A model generated the notes under the pieces. The model was given only the letters and a program-made list of their open reading frames with translations. It ran no database searches and was not told the DNA's origin. This document shows, piece after piece, positions 1 to 21,589 of a stretch of DNA of 64,000 nt (position 1 is its first letter; each line of letters starts with the position of its first letter). This DNA comes from Protula sp. h YS-2021 (lineage: Eukaryota; Annelida; Polychaeta; Sabellida; Serpulidae). The stretch covers positions 32,318,911 to 32,382,910 of the forward strand of contig OX457026.1 of assembly GCA_949752745.1 (NCBI GenBank). Reading direction: 5' to 3'. Both the position numbers and the translations under genes were made by a program.

Positions 1-3019
<3,019 letters not shown>

Positions 3020-4060
3020 TATATATATATATGTGTGTGTGTGTGTAATTGGAAATCGCATTAACACGTATGCCTCTCCCACCCATGAAAAGCACATACT
3101 ACAGCGTCCAGGGTTTCAAACGCCGAAGCCCACACTCCTGTGAACATCCTTGATTAACGCATAGCGGATGGAGTGTTCGTCTTTTAAGCATGACTTGCTG
3201 GTCATAGAAAAAAATAGTGAATGCTTTGTTTCAAGGTAACTGTGACTTGTTGCATTAGTATGCATTGTTCTCTCCATTTAGAACCGTTTTCCCCGGATAG
3301 GACAAATCTCGCCCCCCCCCCCCGAATGGGACCATCTCACAAATAGCATCACTTTTCAACAGTCTCGTTACAAGTGCCAGCCATAATGAAGAACCTCATA
3401 AATACCAACCCCCGAAAATAGAACCACATTAGTTTAGTTCCACTCGTGGACCTATTTCCAGGGCAGTGCTATACATGCAAAGGCCAGAGCGTATGACAGA
3501 GTGAATCAGGGCAAACGAGCCGAACGATTATCTCAGGGAAACTATAAATATTTTATAAGAGCTACTGCTAGTTTTTTGACCAGCTGAAAATCATCTCTCA
3601 CTCAAGCAAATCCATACGTCACAATGCCGCTAAACAATTACATAACAGTAGCAGCTATTTATTTACTCTTGTTGTTAAGCAGGCACTTAGCAACTGAAAT
3701 GATTGACAGTTGGCTGACAGACATGATAACGAATGGCAGAATAATCACTTAAATTCAACAAAATATCAGAAGATATCAAATAGGGAATCATAGTTTTCTT
3801 GACAGCCATTTCAAAGTGGCATTGAGTTGATTAAACTTGAGAATATCTCACATTTTAACATGATGATAATAATGCAAATAATGAAAATTATTTTGCTGCT
3901 TAGATAGTTTTCAGATATTTTCAATAAAGAAAGAGTTCAGTAAAACGGGCGAAGCACTTTTCCATTTAGGAATGTCACAACGATTTGCTTCAATATATTG
4001 GCACAATTTGGGTTTATGGCATTCAACCATGTCATATAGAGAAAAGTTAGAACATACATG
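3020..4060. other. gene-free region with short TA/TG tract
   Basis: Begins with a short TA then TG run (about 3020-3047). A C-homopolymer lies near 3311-3322. No coding region or repeat family was recognised in the remainder. Confidence 0.5.
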
Positions 4061-10637
<6,577 letters not shown>

Positions 10638-11213
10638 TGTTACGGCCAGATATGCAACGAATTTTGACCTTGAAAAGTAAACAGTTGTTTATTGTTCTAG
10701 AACTAAGTGCATCAACGGATGCAAATCCATCATATGAATAACACTGAAGTTCCTTTAAAAATCAGCTGTTTCTTAGAAAAACATTTCGAAACAAGTTTCC
10801 GTGGTTGAGATAAGATGCCGTTTTACTTCCAGGTTTAATTAAAAGTCTATTAATTTGAATTGTTATTAGTTTCCTGTGTATGACGTTGCCGTTAATACTA
10901 AGCGTTTCCATGAAATTCGGAGAAAATGCCGGTATTTTATCCAACCACATCCCCAAAACTGGACCTTTATTTCCACACCCAAAAACACTCATTTCCGACC
11001 TCCCACTTTATTGGTAAATTCTTATGATCCTGATTTCCGTTCGATTTCCCATAAATAGCCGTACATCGCTGTTCTGCAGCATATGATATTTGGTACGCAT
11101 CTGCGTAAAGGCTCTTAATTACAAAGGTGTAATTAAAGGGAAACTTGTGGAAGTTAAGGAATATAAGAGCGCATAAAATGTGTTAATAATTGTGGAAGTC
11201 AAAGTCTTTGGAA
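10638..11213 (+). repeat. 5' LTR, truncated at its 3' end
   Basis: 576 bp aligning base for base with 17176-17751. At 11214 it leaves the 3' LTR sequence and enters gag coding sequence. The last ~131 bp of the LTR (the hairpin end, as in 17752-17882), the primer-binding site and probably the gag leader are missing. I infer a deletion fusing the LTR to gag. Confidence 0.85.
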
Positions 11214-14200
11214 AGGACAAAGAAAGCGTTCGCTTGAAATACAAGGATTGGTTGGAGAAGTATGGCAACTTCCTTGACCAATACGAAGCCAGAGTTAGCC
11301 ACACAGCTAGTGACGGCACTGAAGTAGAAGAAACAAGGCTGGAGTCGCAGCGAAACTTTCTGCTTGAGGTCAAATCTCGGGTAGAAACATGGTTCGGCGA
11401 AGTTTCTTCCAGCCAAGCAGATGGAAGCATTTGCACCCAAAGTTCGCGGAAGTCGCAAACATCCTCACTGTTGAGGGAACGTCAGCGATGCGAAGAACTC
11501 AAGGCCGAGGCGGAAGCCATGAAAAAGCGGCAAGAAATAGAAGACCAGGAGCGAGATCTGTATCGCAGGCGCGAAAAGCTCGAAATTGACCTCAGACGGA
11601 AAAGGGAAGAACTGGAACTGCAGACCAAGCTGAAGATAGCTGAAGCCGCAATCAGTGAGCACGATAGCGCTAGTGTCAGGTCAGTGTCTACCCGTCGTTC
11701 TCGAGTCGTTGATGACAAACGTTACGAAAGTAATTATGTTACCGACGTTGTCAATATTACGAAATTGCTTAGAAAACCGACGTTCGACGTAGAGAAATTT
11801 AATGGCGATGCGTTAAAATATGTACGTTTTGTACGTCAGTTTAACAGTCGTATTGTCGCTTATTGCGACACAGATGAAGAAAAATACACGTTTCTTGAAC
11901 AGTACACTTCCGGCGAAGCTAAAAGTATCGTTTCGGGCTTCGCTCATTTGAACGCGTCGGATGCATATGAAACGGCGATGCGCGAGCTAGACGAACGTTA
12001 CGGTGATCGACAAGTTATCGCTCACGCTTACGTCAAACGAGCGTTAAATTGGCCGTCAATACGTGCAAATGATGGCAAGGCACTAGACCGCTATGCAGTG
12101 TTCCTCCAAGAACTCGACAGCGCTATCAAAGATGTTCGAGAGGTCCGCATATTGGAATATCCGGAAAACATGAAACGCCTTGTGGCAAAACTGCCTCAGT
12201 TTCTGCAGGATCGGTGGTGCAGAGAAACTCATCGCTTCAAAGGCCACCACGAAATCAGTTTCACAGATCTTGTGACATTTGTGAAATCCGAAGCAAAGAT
12301 TATGAATGACCCGACATATGGAAGAAGCGCAATCAGTGACGTGACGTCATCAACTACACCAAAAAGGCACACCGGATCTTTCGCCACTTCAACGGACAAT
12401 AAACAGACCAAACGCAAGTCTGACAAGTCAGGGTCAGGTAAGCCTACGAGCAAAGGTTGTGTATATTGTTCAGTCGAGACACATGGGTTATCCGAGTGCG
12501 AAAGGTTAAGTAGTTTGTCACCTGATGACAGAGCACTGTTTGTTAAATCAAAGGGTTTATGTTTTGGTTGTTTGAAGTTTGGTCATTTGAGCAAATCTTG
12601 TGAAAACAGGTGTGTTTGTAAAAAATGTAAACGTCACCATCCAACATCGCTTCATAGAGAAGACAAAATTAATGATAAAGGCATTGAACAGAAAACGGAA
12701 GCTCCAGTAAATCAGTTATGTAGCTCTACGGGGGCCGGTAGTGACGAATGTGCTATGGCCATTATACCGGTTGAGGTGAAGGTTAAGAACGGTTTCAAAG
12801 CTGTTAAAACATACGCATTCTTAGATTCAGGAAGCAGTGTTAGCTTCTGTACGCAAAGTTTAATGGAAGAATTGGGTGTGGGTGGCAAAAGGTTGAAAAT
12901 GACCATAAACACAATGGGCAAGCCATTCACAATGGTGACTAACGAAATTAAGGGATTAACGGTTAGTGATCTGGAAGGCAAAAATACGATAGAATTGCCA
13001 AAGGTTTACACTAAGGATAGGATGCCTGTTTCGCACTGTCACATTCCCAGGATGAGTGACATATCCCAATGGCCGTATTTGTCAGATGTGCATTTACCGG
13101 AAATAGAAGCAGATATCGGTCTTTTGATCGGTGTCGATGCACCAGGAGTCTTTACTCCTATCGAAACTAGGGCTGGTCCGATAGACTGTCCCTCAGCTAC
13201 AAGGTCACCCTTAGGGTGGATCGTATGGAATATAAGGCGTAATTGCCAGGCCAAAGCTTTCGCTATGGTAAATAGAACGTCTATGATAGCTCTGAAGGAA
13301 GTTGAAGATTTAAAGGCTTTAGATAGGTTAGTCAGAGATTCAATCAATTTTGAGTTTCCCGAGCATATTGTAGACGATAAAAAAGAAAATTCACAAGAGG
13401 ACAAGGCCTTTCTCCGAAAGGCAGAAACTTCAATAAAAAGGGTAGGAAATCACTATGAGGTAGGATTACCATTTAGGGACGAGTCCATCGTACTCCCCGA
13501 CAATCGTAACCAAGCCGTTCAAAGATTGAAAACTTTGGAAAGAAAAATGAGAAAAAATCCAGTGTTTTGGCAGGACTATACACGCTTCATGACAGATGTC
13601 ATAGATAAGGGATACGCGGAAGTAGTTCCAAATAGTGAATTAAAGAGACATGATGGGAAGGTCTGGTACATTCCTCATCATGGCGTGTATAATCCAAACA
13701 AACCGGAGAAAATCAGAGTTGTCTTTGATTGTGCGGCGAAGTACGAGGGACTTTCACTGAACCAGAATCTCCTTCAGGGCCCAAATTTAACCAATAATCT
13801 GGTTGGGGTACTGCTGCGTTTCAGACAGGAACGTTACGCAATAATGGGAGACATAGAGGCAATGTTTCACCAAGTCAGGGTTCGAAAAGAGGACAAGGAC
13901 TGCTTGAGGTTTTTATGGTGGCAGGATGGGGACCTAGATAGCGAACCGAGAGTATATAGAATGTGTGTCCATTTGTTTGGGGCCACTTCTTCCCCCAGCT
14001 GTGCAATCTCTGCCCTTAGATCCACTGCTCTGGACAACAGAGATGGATTCGACAAGGAAACAATAAATACGGTTATGCGTCATTTCTACGTCGATGATTG
14101 TCTAAAATCGGTTCCAAGTGAAAGTGACGCAATTTCACTTGTTTCTAGCTTGTCACAATTGTGTGAGTTAGGTGGATTTCGTTTGACCAAGTGGATAAGT

Positions 14201-16723
14201 AATAGCAGGACAGTGTTAGAAGCTATCCCCGAATCAGATCGAGCCAAGACCGTTAAGGACATAGACATAAAATCAGAAACTCTCCCAACTGAGAGAGCTC
14301 TAGGTGTTGTATGGTGCACAGAATCGGATTGTTTTAAGTTTCGTATAAAACTACAAGACAAACCTTTCACAAGAAGGGGTGTACTCTCAGTCACGAGTTC
14401 AATCTTTGATCCTCTGGGCGTAGCTTCCCCCTTTGTACTGCCTGCTCGAAAATTGCTTCAGAAACTTTGCAAGAATGGATTAGGTTGGGATGATCCCTTG
14501 CCCGAAAAAGAATCACAAAGGTGGCAAAAATGGTTAGTGGAGCTCCCAAAAATTTCTGAATTTTGCATACCCAGGTGCTTTAAGCAAAGTGAAGGCACTT
14601 GCTCAGAATTTCAACTTCATACATTTTCTGATGCTAGTGAAGACGGCTATGGTGTAGCATCATACCTAAGGCTTAACATACAAGGCAGGGCAGTGTGCTC
14701 TCTTGTTATGGCGAAATCAAGAGTAGCGCCATTAAAGAAAATTACAATTCCCAGATTAGAACTTACTGCAGCAACTGTTGCAGTTCGAATCGCAAGAATG
14801 ATCGAAAGAGAATTGGATTTCAAGTTGGAACTGTATTTTTGGACGGACAGTGAATCAGTATTAAAATATATTGCAAATGATAGTACTCGATTCCACACCT
14901 TTGTAGCAAATAGGGTGTCCGTTATTAGAGAAGGTAGTGACATTGTGCAATGGAGATACATCAGCTCAGCTTTGAACCCTGCCGATTATGCTTCTCGAGG
15001 CTTGTCTCCAGACGAATCAGGTAAATGCAAGCTATGGTATTCAGGGCCCGAATTTTTATGGCAGCCGCAGTCCGACTGGCCAGGGACAAAAGACTTACGC
15101 AAGACTATTGATACGGATGACCCTGAGGTTAAGGCTTCTGTCAACACTGCTCTCCAGTGTGAAACAGAAAGTCTTGATGTAGTGCTAAGTAGATTCTCGG
15201 ATTGGAAAAGGGCACGAAAGGTTTTTGGGTGGATTGTCAAATTTGTTTCAAATATAAGATTTTTGGCTTCAAAACGCAAACAGTTGCAAGAGTCAATGAA
15301 GACTCAAGACGAAGTTGAATTGGAAATTGCGAAATTAAGGTCCACTGAATCCTCCAAATCCCTGGAACTGACCGTCAGTGATATTGAAAAGGCGGAAAGG
15401 TGTATTTTCAAGGGTGTTCAAAGTACACATTTCCCAGAAGAGATGAGGTCTCTTCACACAGGCAAAGGTATAAGGAAATCTAGTTCCATTTTGAAATTTG
15501 ATCCAATCATCCACGACGAACTTCTGTGTGTAGGAGGACGTCTAAGAAATTCTGACTTAGACTTTAACGAAAGACATCCTATTCTTTTGCCGAAGAAATC
15601 TGAGGTTTGTGCTCTACTCATGCAATATGCTCACAAGTCCGTGGGTCACATGGGTCGCAATGCAATGGTCGCATTTCTTCGACAAAGGTATTGGTTAATA
15701 GGTGCAAATTCTTTGGCAAAAAACGTTGTTTCAAAGTGCGTAATTTGTCGAAAATACCAAGGAAAAACGTTAGAACAAAAGATGGCAGATCTACCGATTG
15801 ATCGTTTGACACCGGATCAACCTCCGTTCACAAACACAGGTATAGATTACTTCGGTCCAATAGAAGTAAAGAGAGGTAGGGCAACAGTGAAAAGATATGG
15901 AGTTATATTCACTTGTCTGTCATCAAGAGCAGTGCACTTAGAGATGGCTGTGTCTCTCGACACGGATTCCTGTATCAATGCCATAAGACGTTTCATGGCT
16001 AGGAGACCGGTGGTGAAACGACTTTTGTCAGATAATGGTACAAATTTTGTTGGGGCACGACGAGAACTAAAAGACGAAATAGAAAAATGGAATAAAGCTC
16101 AAATCCACGACACCCTGCTACAACAAGGTGTCGAATGGAAAATGAATCCGCCAGCTGCATCCCACTTTGGCGGAATTTGGGAGAGACTAATCAGAATAGT
16201 GAGAAAACTTTTGTATTCCATCATGAAAGAGCAGACCATACATCTAAATGATGATGGTCTCAATACATTATTTTGTGAGATCGAGAACATATTAAACAAC
16301 AGACCATTGACCGAAATTTCGGACAACCCAAATGATTTAGGGTTTCTTACACCGAATCACTTACTCATGCTATGCCCACAGACCAAATTTGCTCCCGGAA
16401 TCTTTAATCAAAATAATAACTACGCCCGCCGCAGATGGTGTCAAATACAATATCTAGCAGATATATTTTGGAAAAGATGGAGAAAGGAGTACCTTGCTCT
16501 TCTCCAAACACGTCGAAAATGGGAAACATCAAAACAGAATATCAATACAGGTGATATTGTTTTGATAACAGAGAATGCCCCTCGAAATTCATGGAGCTTA
16601 GGCAGGATCGTAGAAATACATAGAGATCACAAGGGCTTAGTTAGAATAGTTAAGGTGCAAACCAAGTCAAACATTTTAGAACGCCCCATACACAAATTGT
16701 GTCTTATCTTAGAAGGTAATTGA
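11180..16723 (+). CDS. BEL/Pao gag-pol polyprotein
   Basis: Polyprotein of about 1,847 codons in a single frame. Gag: charged coiled-coil (about residues 90-165), a DUF1759-like region (about 190-330) and zinc knuckles beginning at CVYC (about 426) and CFGC. Pol: aspartic protease LDSGSS (about 548), reverse transcriptase with YVDD (about 970), RNase H starting at TFSDASEDG (about 1149), integrase HHCC finger (GHMGRN about 1485 to CVIC about 1521) and catalytic core with D in DYFGP (about 1556), D in LSDNGTNF (about 1616) and E in GIWERL (about 1666). BEL integrases characteristically share the FGGIWER and DNGTNF forms. There is no in-frame ATG at the start: the frame opens inside the truncated LTR, so the gag N-terminus and its start are probably lost. 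Pol appears complete. The true start cannot be given. Confidence 0.93.
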   Translation: MLIIVEVKVFGKDKESVRLKYKDWLEKYGNFLDQYEARVSHTASDGTEVEETRLESQRNFLLEVKSRVETWFGEVSSSQADGSICTQSSRKSQTSSLLRERQRCEELKAEAEAMKKRQEIEDQERDLYRRREKLEIDLRRKREELELQTKLKIAEAAISEHDSASVRSVSTRRSRVVDDKRYESNYVTDVVNITKLLRKPTFDVEKFNGDALKYVRFVRQFNSRIVAYCDTDEEKYTFLEQYTSGEAKSIVSGFAHLNASDAYETAMRELDERYGDRQVIAHAYVKRALNWPSIRANDGKALDRYAVFLQELDSAIKDVREVRILEYPENMKRLVAKLPQFLQDRWCRETHRFKGHHEISFTDLVTFVKSEAKIMNDPTYGRSAISDVTSSTTPKRHTGSFATSTDNKQTKRKSDKSGSGKPTSKGCVYCSVETHGLSECERLSSLSPDDRALFVKSKGLCFGCLKFGHLSKSCENRCVCKKCKRHHPTSLHREDKINDKGIEQKTEAPVNQLCSSTGAGSDECAMAIIPVEVKVKNGFKAVKTYAFLDSGSSVSFCTQSLMEELGVGGKRLKMTINTMGKPFTMVTNEIKGLTVSDLEGKNTIELPKVYTKDRMPVSHCHIPRMSDISQWPYLSDVHLPEIEADIGLLIGVDAPGVFTPIETRAGPIDCPSATRSPLGWIVWNIRRNCQAKAFAMVNRTSMIALKEVEDLKALDRLVRDSINFEFPEHIVDDKKENSQEDKAFLRKAETSIKRVGNHYEVGLPFRDESIVLPDNRNQAVQRLKTLERKMRKNPVFWQDYTRFMTDVIDKGYAEVVPNSELKRHDGKVWYIPHHGVYNPNKPEKIRVVFDCAAKYEGLSLNQNLLQGPNLTNNLVGVLLRFRQERYAIMGDIEAMFHQVRVRKEDKDCLRFLWWQDGDLDSEPRVYRMCVHLFGATSSPSCAISALRSTALDNRDGFDKETINTVMRHFYVDDCLKSVPSESDAISLVSSLSQLCELGGFRLTKWISNSRTVLEAIPESDRAKTVKDIDIKSETLPTERALGVVWCTESDCFKFRIKLQDKPFTRRGVLSVTSSIFDPLGVASPFVLPARKLLQKLCKNGLGWDDPLPEKESQRWQKWLVELPKISEFCIPRCFKQSEGTCSEFQLHTFSDASEDGYGVASYLRLNIQGRAVCSLVMAKSRVAPLKKITIPRLELTAATVAVRIARMIERELDFKLELYFWTDSESVLKYIANDSTRFHTFVANRVSVIREGSDIVQWRYISSALNPADYASRGLSPDESGKCKLWYSGPEFLWQPQSDWPGTKDLRKTIDTDDPEVKASVNTALQCETESLDVVLSRFSDWKRARKVFGWIVKFVSNIRFLASKRKQLQESMKTQDEVELEIAKLRSTESSKSLELTVSDIEKAERCIFKGVQSTHFPEEMRSLHTGKGIRKSSSILKFDPIIHDELLCVGGRLRNSDLDFNERHPILLPKKSEVCALLMQYAHKSVGHMGRNAMVAFLRQRYWLIGANSLAKNVVSKCVICRKYQGKTLEQKMADLPIDRLTPDQPPFTNTGIDYFGPIEVKRGRATVKRYGVIFTCLSSRAVHLEMAVSLDTDSCINAIRRFMARRPVVKRLLSDNGTNFVGARRELKDEIEKWNKAQIHDTLLQQGVEWKMNPPAASHFGGIWERLIRIVRKLLYSIMKEQTIHLNDDGLNTLFCEIENILNNRPLTEISDNPNDLGFLTPNHLLMLCPQTKFAPGIFNQNNNYARRRWCQIQYLADIFWKRWRKEYLALLQTRRKWETSKQNINTGDIVLITENAPRNSWSLGRIVEIHRDHKGLVRIVKVQTKSNILERPIHKLCLILEGN

Positions 16724-17164
16724 AAATGCTTCAATTATTATCATTATCATTGAAATGTTTTAATTGTAGATATGATTAATGTATGTTACTGGTACTAATT
16801 ATGTTTATGCTTTAATTGCGATTTAATTGTAATTTGTGTTTATTTCAATATATGAGTAGCTTGGAACAGCAATGAAATGTTTAAAGTTGAATTTGAACAC
16901 TGTAAATGTATTGTATGTAGTGACAATGATGCGTAGCGTCTGGTATATTTCAGTTCAAACTAGGCACTAGCATAACAGCTTAGATCATGTATAACTTCTG
17001 TTTTAAGATTAATGGATCTTGCATGTGTTCCACTTGCGCTGTTACAGTTGTAAATAGTTTAGGCTAACTAGAGCAACATGTACTGCAAATCATAAAGGGC
17101 AAAGGAATTCTAAGTGATAATATTATATCTGACCTTTCATAAGATTAAATGCCCAAGAGCATTT
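16724..17164 (+). other. BEL element 3' untranslated region
   Basis: About 440 bp between the gag-pol stop and the purine tract. AT-rich with no open frame of note and no env-like gene. Confidence 0.7.
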
Positions 17165-17175
17165 AAAGGGGGTGG
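17165..17175 (+). promoter_or_regulatory. polypurine tract for plus-strand priming
   Basis: AAAGGGGGTGG lies immediately before the TGTTACGG that opens the 3' LTR, the position expected for the plus-strand primer. Confidence 0.8.
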
Positions 17176-17882
17176 TGTTACGGCCAGATATGCAACGAAT
17201 TTTGACCTTGAAAAGTAAACAGTTGTTTATTGTTCTAGAACTAAGTGCATCAACGGATGCAAATCCATCATATGAATAACACTGAAGTTCCTTTAAAAAT
17301 CAGCTGTTTCTTAGAAAAACATTTCGAAACAAGTTTCCGTGGTTGAGATAAGATGCCGTTTTACTTCCAGGTTTAATTAAAAGTCTATTAATTTGAATTG
17401 TTATTAGTTTCCTGTGTATGACGTTGCCGTTAATACTAAGCGTTTCCATGAAATTCGGAGAAAATGCCGGTATTTTATCCAACCACATCCCCAAAACTGG
17501 ACCTTTATTTCCACACCCAAAAACACTCATTTCCGACCTCCCACTTTATTGGTAAATTCTTATGATCCTGATTTCCGTTCGATTTCCCATAAATAGCCGT
17601 ACATCGCTGTTCTGCAGCATATGATATTTGGTACGCATCTGCGTAAAGGCTCTTAATTACAAAGGTGTAATTAAAGGGAAACTTGTGGAAGTTAAGGAAT
17701 ATAAGAGCGCATAAAATGTGTTAATAATTGTGGAAGTCAAAGTCTTTGGAATTTATATATCTTTATTGCACTATGTGTAATGCGTTGCGTCTTTACGTGA
17801 TTAAGGAATCACATCAGTGAAGCGCACGCATTACACATAGTGCAATAAAGATATATAAATTCCAAAGACTTTGACTTCCACA
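17176..17882 (+). repeat. 3' LTR, full length
   Basis: 707 bp, TGTTACGG...TTCCACA, bounded by the purine tract and the CTTTG target duplication. Its last 154 bp form a large hairpin absent from the 5' copy. An AATAAA lies in the right hairpin arm near 17843 and could act in polyadenylation. Confidence 0.88.
17729..17882. repeat. 57-bp perfect inverted repeat at the LTR end
   Basis: Arm 17729-17785 is the exact reverse complement of 17826-17882, with a 40-nt loop. The outer arm end coincides with the LTR end, next to the target duplication. Confidence 0.95.
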
Positions 17883-20800
17883 CTTTGGATGTTATGTAAA
17901 CGTTGGTGTCACAAACAAACATCAAACGTGATCACGTGATCACTCACCGGAAATAGATCAAAATTAAGATGTAAAATATGAAAATGTCTGAAACATACAA
18001 GTTTTAAATGTATTCATAAAAATTGACTTCATACCTATCCTGCATTTCCCAGTGACGAAAGAGTGGGGAAACTTTGACGAAGGGGTGGCCACTACACCTT
18101 ATGACTGTTGCTGTCTAGAAGGCGATACCTAATCACTTTTCAGATATTTGTAATACGTCGAGAAAGGCATTCATTCGACTTCCATTTGCAACCTTTGTGG
18201 AACGTTGATCAGACATCGGATAACAGATGACTACCCAGCATTGGGAGAAGTTGGTTCGATTTCCATAATCAACCAAAACCCGAACGTCGAATTGCGACGT
18301 TTATCCAACGTCAGTCAAAGTCACAATGTAATATCCTACTCAGGTGTTCACAGAAATTAACTACACAGTTAACTGCACATCAGTCAGCGAAAATTAAACG
18401 ACTGAGCTAAATCACCACAGTTAACTGTTGTGAATACGGCTGCTGAAGATTAACTTCAACCTTCATTTATTTGCCAGTATTATCAATTTTGCAATATTAT
18501 CAGCATACCTTAAAAGTTACTCAGTTTCACAAATACATACAGTAAAAATGAAACCTTAGCATTCTATCATTCAAATACGCTAGTGGCTTTAGACTTCAGA
18601 GAACGGGACATCTTATAATACTGGATGCCAGTTTTGCGCCCGACAATAATTCCTCCGACGCCTTGTTTTTTATCCCTAGGCCATGGCACTAAAATCCAAA
18701 TAATGGAAAAAAAGAAGTGCACCCCCACCGGACTTAAAAAGCTGTAAGAAAACCCAGGAAAAATCATCGCTGTCTAGTTTTTGATAAATGAAAAACAACT
18801 GTTACCAAAAACGTTTAAAAAGTACTGGACTTTGCTTTACATATGTAGAAATTTTGCATTCGCATTTTCTAACCAGAAACATGACATTTTATATAAACCT
18901 GTTTATAATCATATTTTAAGAAAGAGAGAATTTAAGCTGATGACCAGTCCATGAGTTGTTCAAAAATAAAAAAAAGTTACCGGATATACTTCTTTTTTTA
19001 AAGGATTTCCGGCGACAGAGTTCAGTTTTAACTTCCCGGCCCCCAGTGCCGTCTGGAATATAGAATATTGACTGGAATATTATCAGTCATCAGTTCTACG
19101 TAAACGCTATTACAATTGGATAATTTTGTACTGTTATGATACAGAAGAGATAATACAGATTTATTTTATATTAACAATTCTAAATAGTTATTGCACTGTT
19201 CCGCGCATATGAAATTGTATCTTTGTGGCACTAAACAATGAAAACGTGAAATCAATCAACAACACATGACAACTAAATGATTAAAAAACGCCCTAAGTTT
19301 TCATCAAAATATTTCGAGGTGATGGGAAAAAAACGATCCAGAACTTCGACAGAAATATCCTTGAAAGAGAACAAAAAGTAAACTTAATCCAAGTTGAACT
19401 ATTCTTTCAAGGAAAGTACAGTGGAATTCCGAAAATAACCACAAGTACGGATGAACTAAATTTCAAACGGAATTTTCGGGACAGGCCATCCTGGACAACA
19501 ACTAAAACTGGTCATTGAAAGTTTGAACTCCTGTATTCGGATGATCCCATGTTGGTTTTATTCAGCGCCGCTTTTGGGTCACAACTACGTCGTTCAAAGG
19601 TCATTATATCAACGTGGTTTTGAACTCATTTAACGACACTGAAACGACGTCGACTTTGGATCGCTTAAGTGACAGCAGTCTAGTGAAGTCACGTCGACTT
19701 CACTTGGCAAACTGTATGTCATTCTATTTTAAAATACTATGCGACAGAGCAATTCTCAATCATTAGAAAATATGACCTTATTTTTCTCTACATTCCTTAT
19801 TAAATTTCCATGATAACTTAATGAATAAATGGATACTTTTAAGAAAAATTATTGTTGTACGCAGAAACAGTATAAGATTAACCGAAACCGCTTTTATTTA
19901 TATTGGACAAACATTTCCCGGAACTCTAAATTAAATTTTTGTAGAACTCATAATGCGTTCATACAAGCCACTACTCATAAGCATTGGCATCTGTGATTAG
20001 AAAATGACCTCATATAGTACACTTTTCTAAATGAGGGCACAATGAACAAGGTCCTTTTGAATTAGTTTTTTTTTTTCTTCTCAATGGAAAAATTAAGCAC
20101 TTTTCACGATAATTATTCTGTCAAAGTTAAGGTATCATTTTTTACTTATCACCTAAAAAATCAGTCCATTTTTTTCTAAATAGTCCTAGTCCAATACTGA
20201 AAATTATTGAAAAAGTATCAACTGAGACCCAGTACATATTCTAAGGTCGAGTCAAGTGGATCTGAGGTTTGCGACGACGATCCCACCCAAGTACACCATT
20301 AACCAACCAAAACACAACTTCCTCCGACGTCTTTGGTGCCACGTTGAATACCCGTCGGTAAACGTGTTATCGGTCACCAGAAATGACAACAAGGTGACTA
20401 CGCTATGATTGTCACTGTCTTCCAGATTCATATTTTGTCCCAACGCCCAAACAACGTCAGCGAGATACACGTTGTTCAAACTTCATTTAAAACCCTTTAC
20501 TTAATGTTAAACAGTGGTCGAATGATCGACGTCTATCCAACATCGGAAGGCAGACATTGTTTCGAATTCCATAAACAACAAAAGCCGACATTGGGTTCGA
20601 CGCTTATCTAACACTGTCCAACTTCGCAGTGTTTACCGGGAAACTTTGAGTACAAGCGTGGATAAAGCTGTGTATACACATATACAGTTTATTCACTATA
20701 TGCATTAATTCATTGCTATATAATATAATGATAAATAATATATAAATATTCGTCTATTCATACATTCATTCATTCCTTCATGCAGTTTTTTTTGCCCAAA

Positions 20801-21565
20801 CAATGAAGAAACACGATGACACAACATAGTTCATATATCACAGTTCATATCACAGTTCATATCACTGTTCTTTATCTATCTAGTAGATTACTAAAACCAC
20901 TGAAAATGTTCGAACTGTTCAGATCACATTTCATTAGATGATTAAAAGCACTTATTACTAAAACCACTAAAACTGATCGAACGGTTCACATCACATTTAA
21001 TTCGATGGTTAAAACACTAATTTATGACACGAAAATCACTAAAAATACATGCACTTCAATGAAGGTTGCAAAGAAACTAGCTCCATTCAAGATGTAGTTC
21101 GTAAATTGCAATTAATACGAAGTGCAATTCAAAAGTTGAGTGTTATGACACGCAGGTGTAATTAGGATAAAATCCGTCACAGGGAGTTGCTTGTGAGCAT
21201 ATAATCTGGCTAAACTTGTTGGAAAATGAAAAGTGTTTGATTAACATAGTTCTAGTAAAGATGCAAGAATATCAAAAGTGCTTTCCCTTTTAATATAAAA
21301 ACAGTAAAATAGATAGTATATATACACCTAAGTGATGTCTGATGAGGAAGAGATGGGGTAGGTGACCCAGTATTGCAAATTTGAGGGGGTGCAGATTGCC
21401 TACATTCCATATAAATTAATATTATTTGGGCACACAGTTTTTGTGCGTCTTTTAACAAATTTATTGACCAGAAAGGTTTTCTCACCGTAAATCAAAACGA
21501 GACTTGGTATGAACTAAAACATTTGAAAGAGAAACTAGGCACGGTGTTCAAAGGCCCGAAATACC
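17883..21565. other. gene-free region with degenerate AACGTCG-type repeats
   Basis: No gene recognised. Stretches near 18180-18330, 19540-19700 and 20230-20640 share words such as AACGTCG, CCAACCAAAAC and GACGTCG in both orientations. They resemble the decayed internal repeats of old DNA-transposon derivatives. 20810-21010 has short imperfect repeats (GTTCATATCAC). I cannot assign a family. Confidence 0.45.
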
Positions 21566-21589
21566 AGCATGAGTAGTGGGGAAATGTGT

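Larger units (their letters stand above)
10638..17882 (+). mobile_element. BEL/Pao LTR retrotransposon
   Basis: A 7,245-bp element with 5-bp target duplications CTTTG at 10633-10637 and 17883-17887. It starts TGTTACGG and ends TTCCACA (TG...CA). The direct repeat shared by both ends (offset 6,538 bp) shows no difference that I could see, which suggests a recent insertion. It carries one long gag-pol frame with the BEL order protease, reverse transcriptase, RNase H, integrase. A purine-rich tract precedes the 3' LTR. The 5' side is defective: LTR sequence stops at 11213 and gag continues at once, with no recognisable primer-binding site. Confidence 0.93.

Noticed and set aside
10762..11058. 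Frames repeated identically at 17300-17596
   Set aside because: They lie inside the LTRs and are repeated only because the LTRs are identical.
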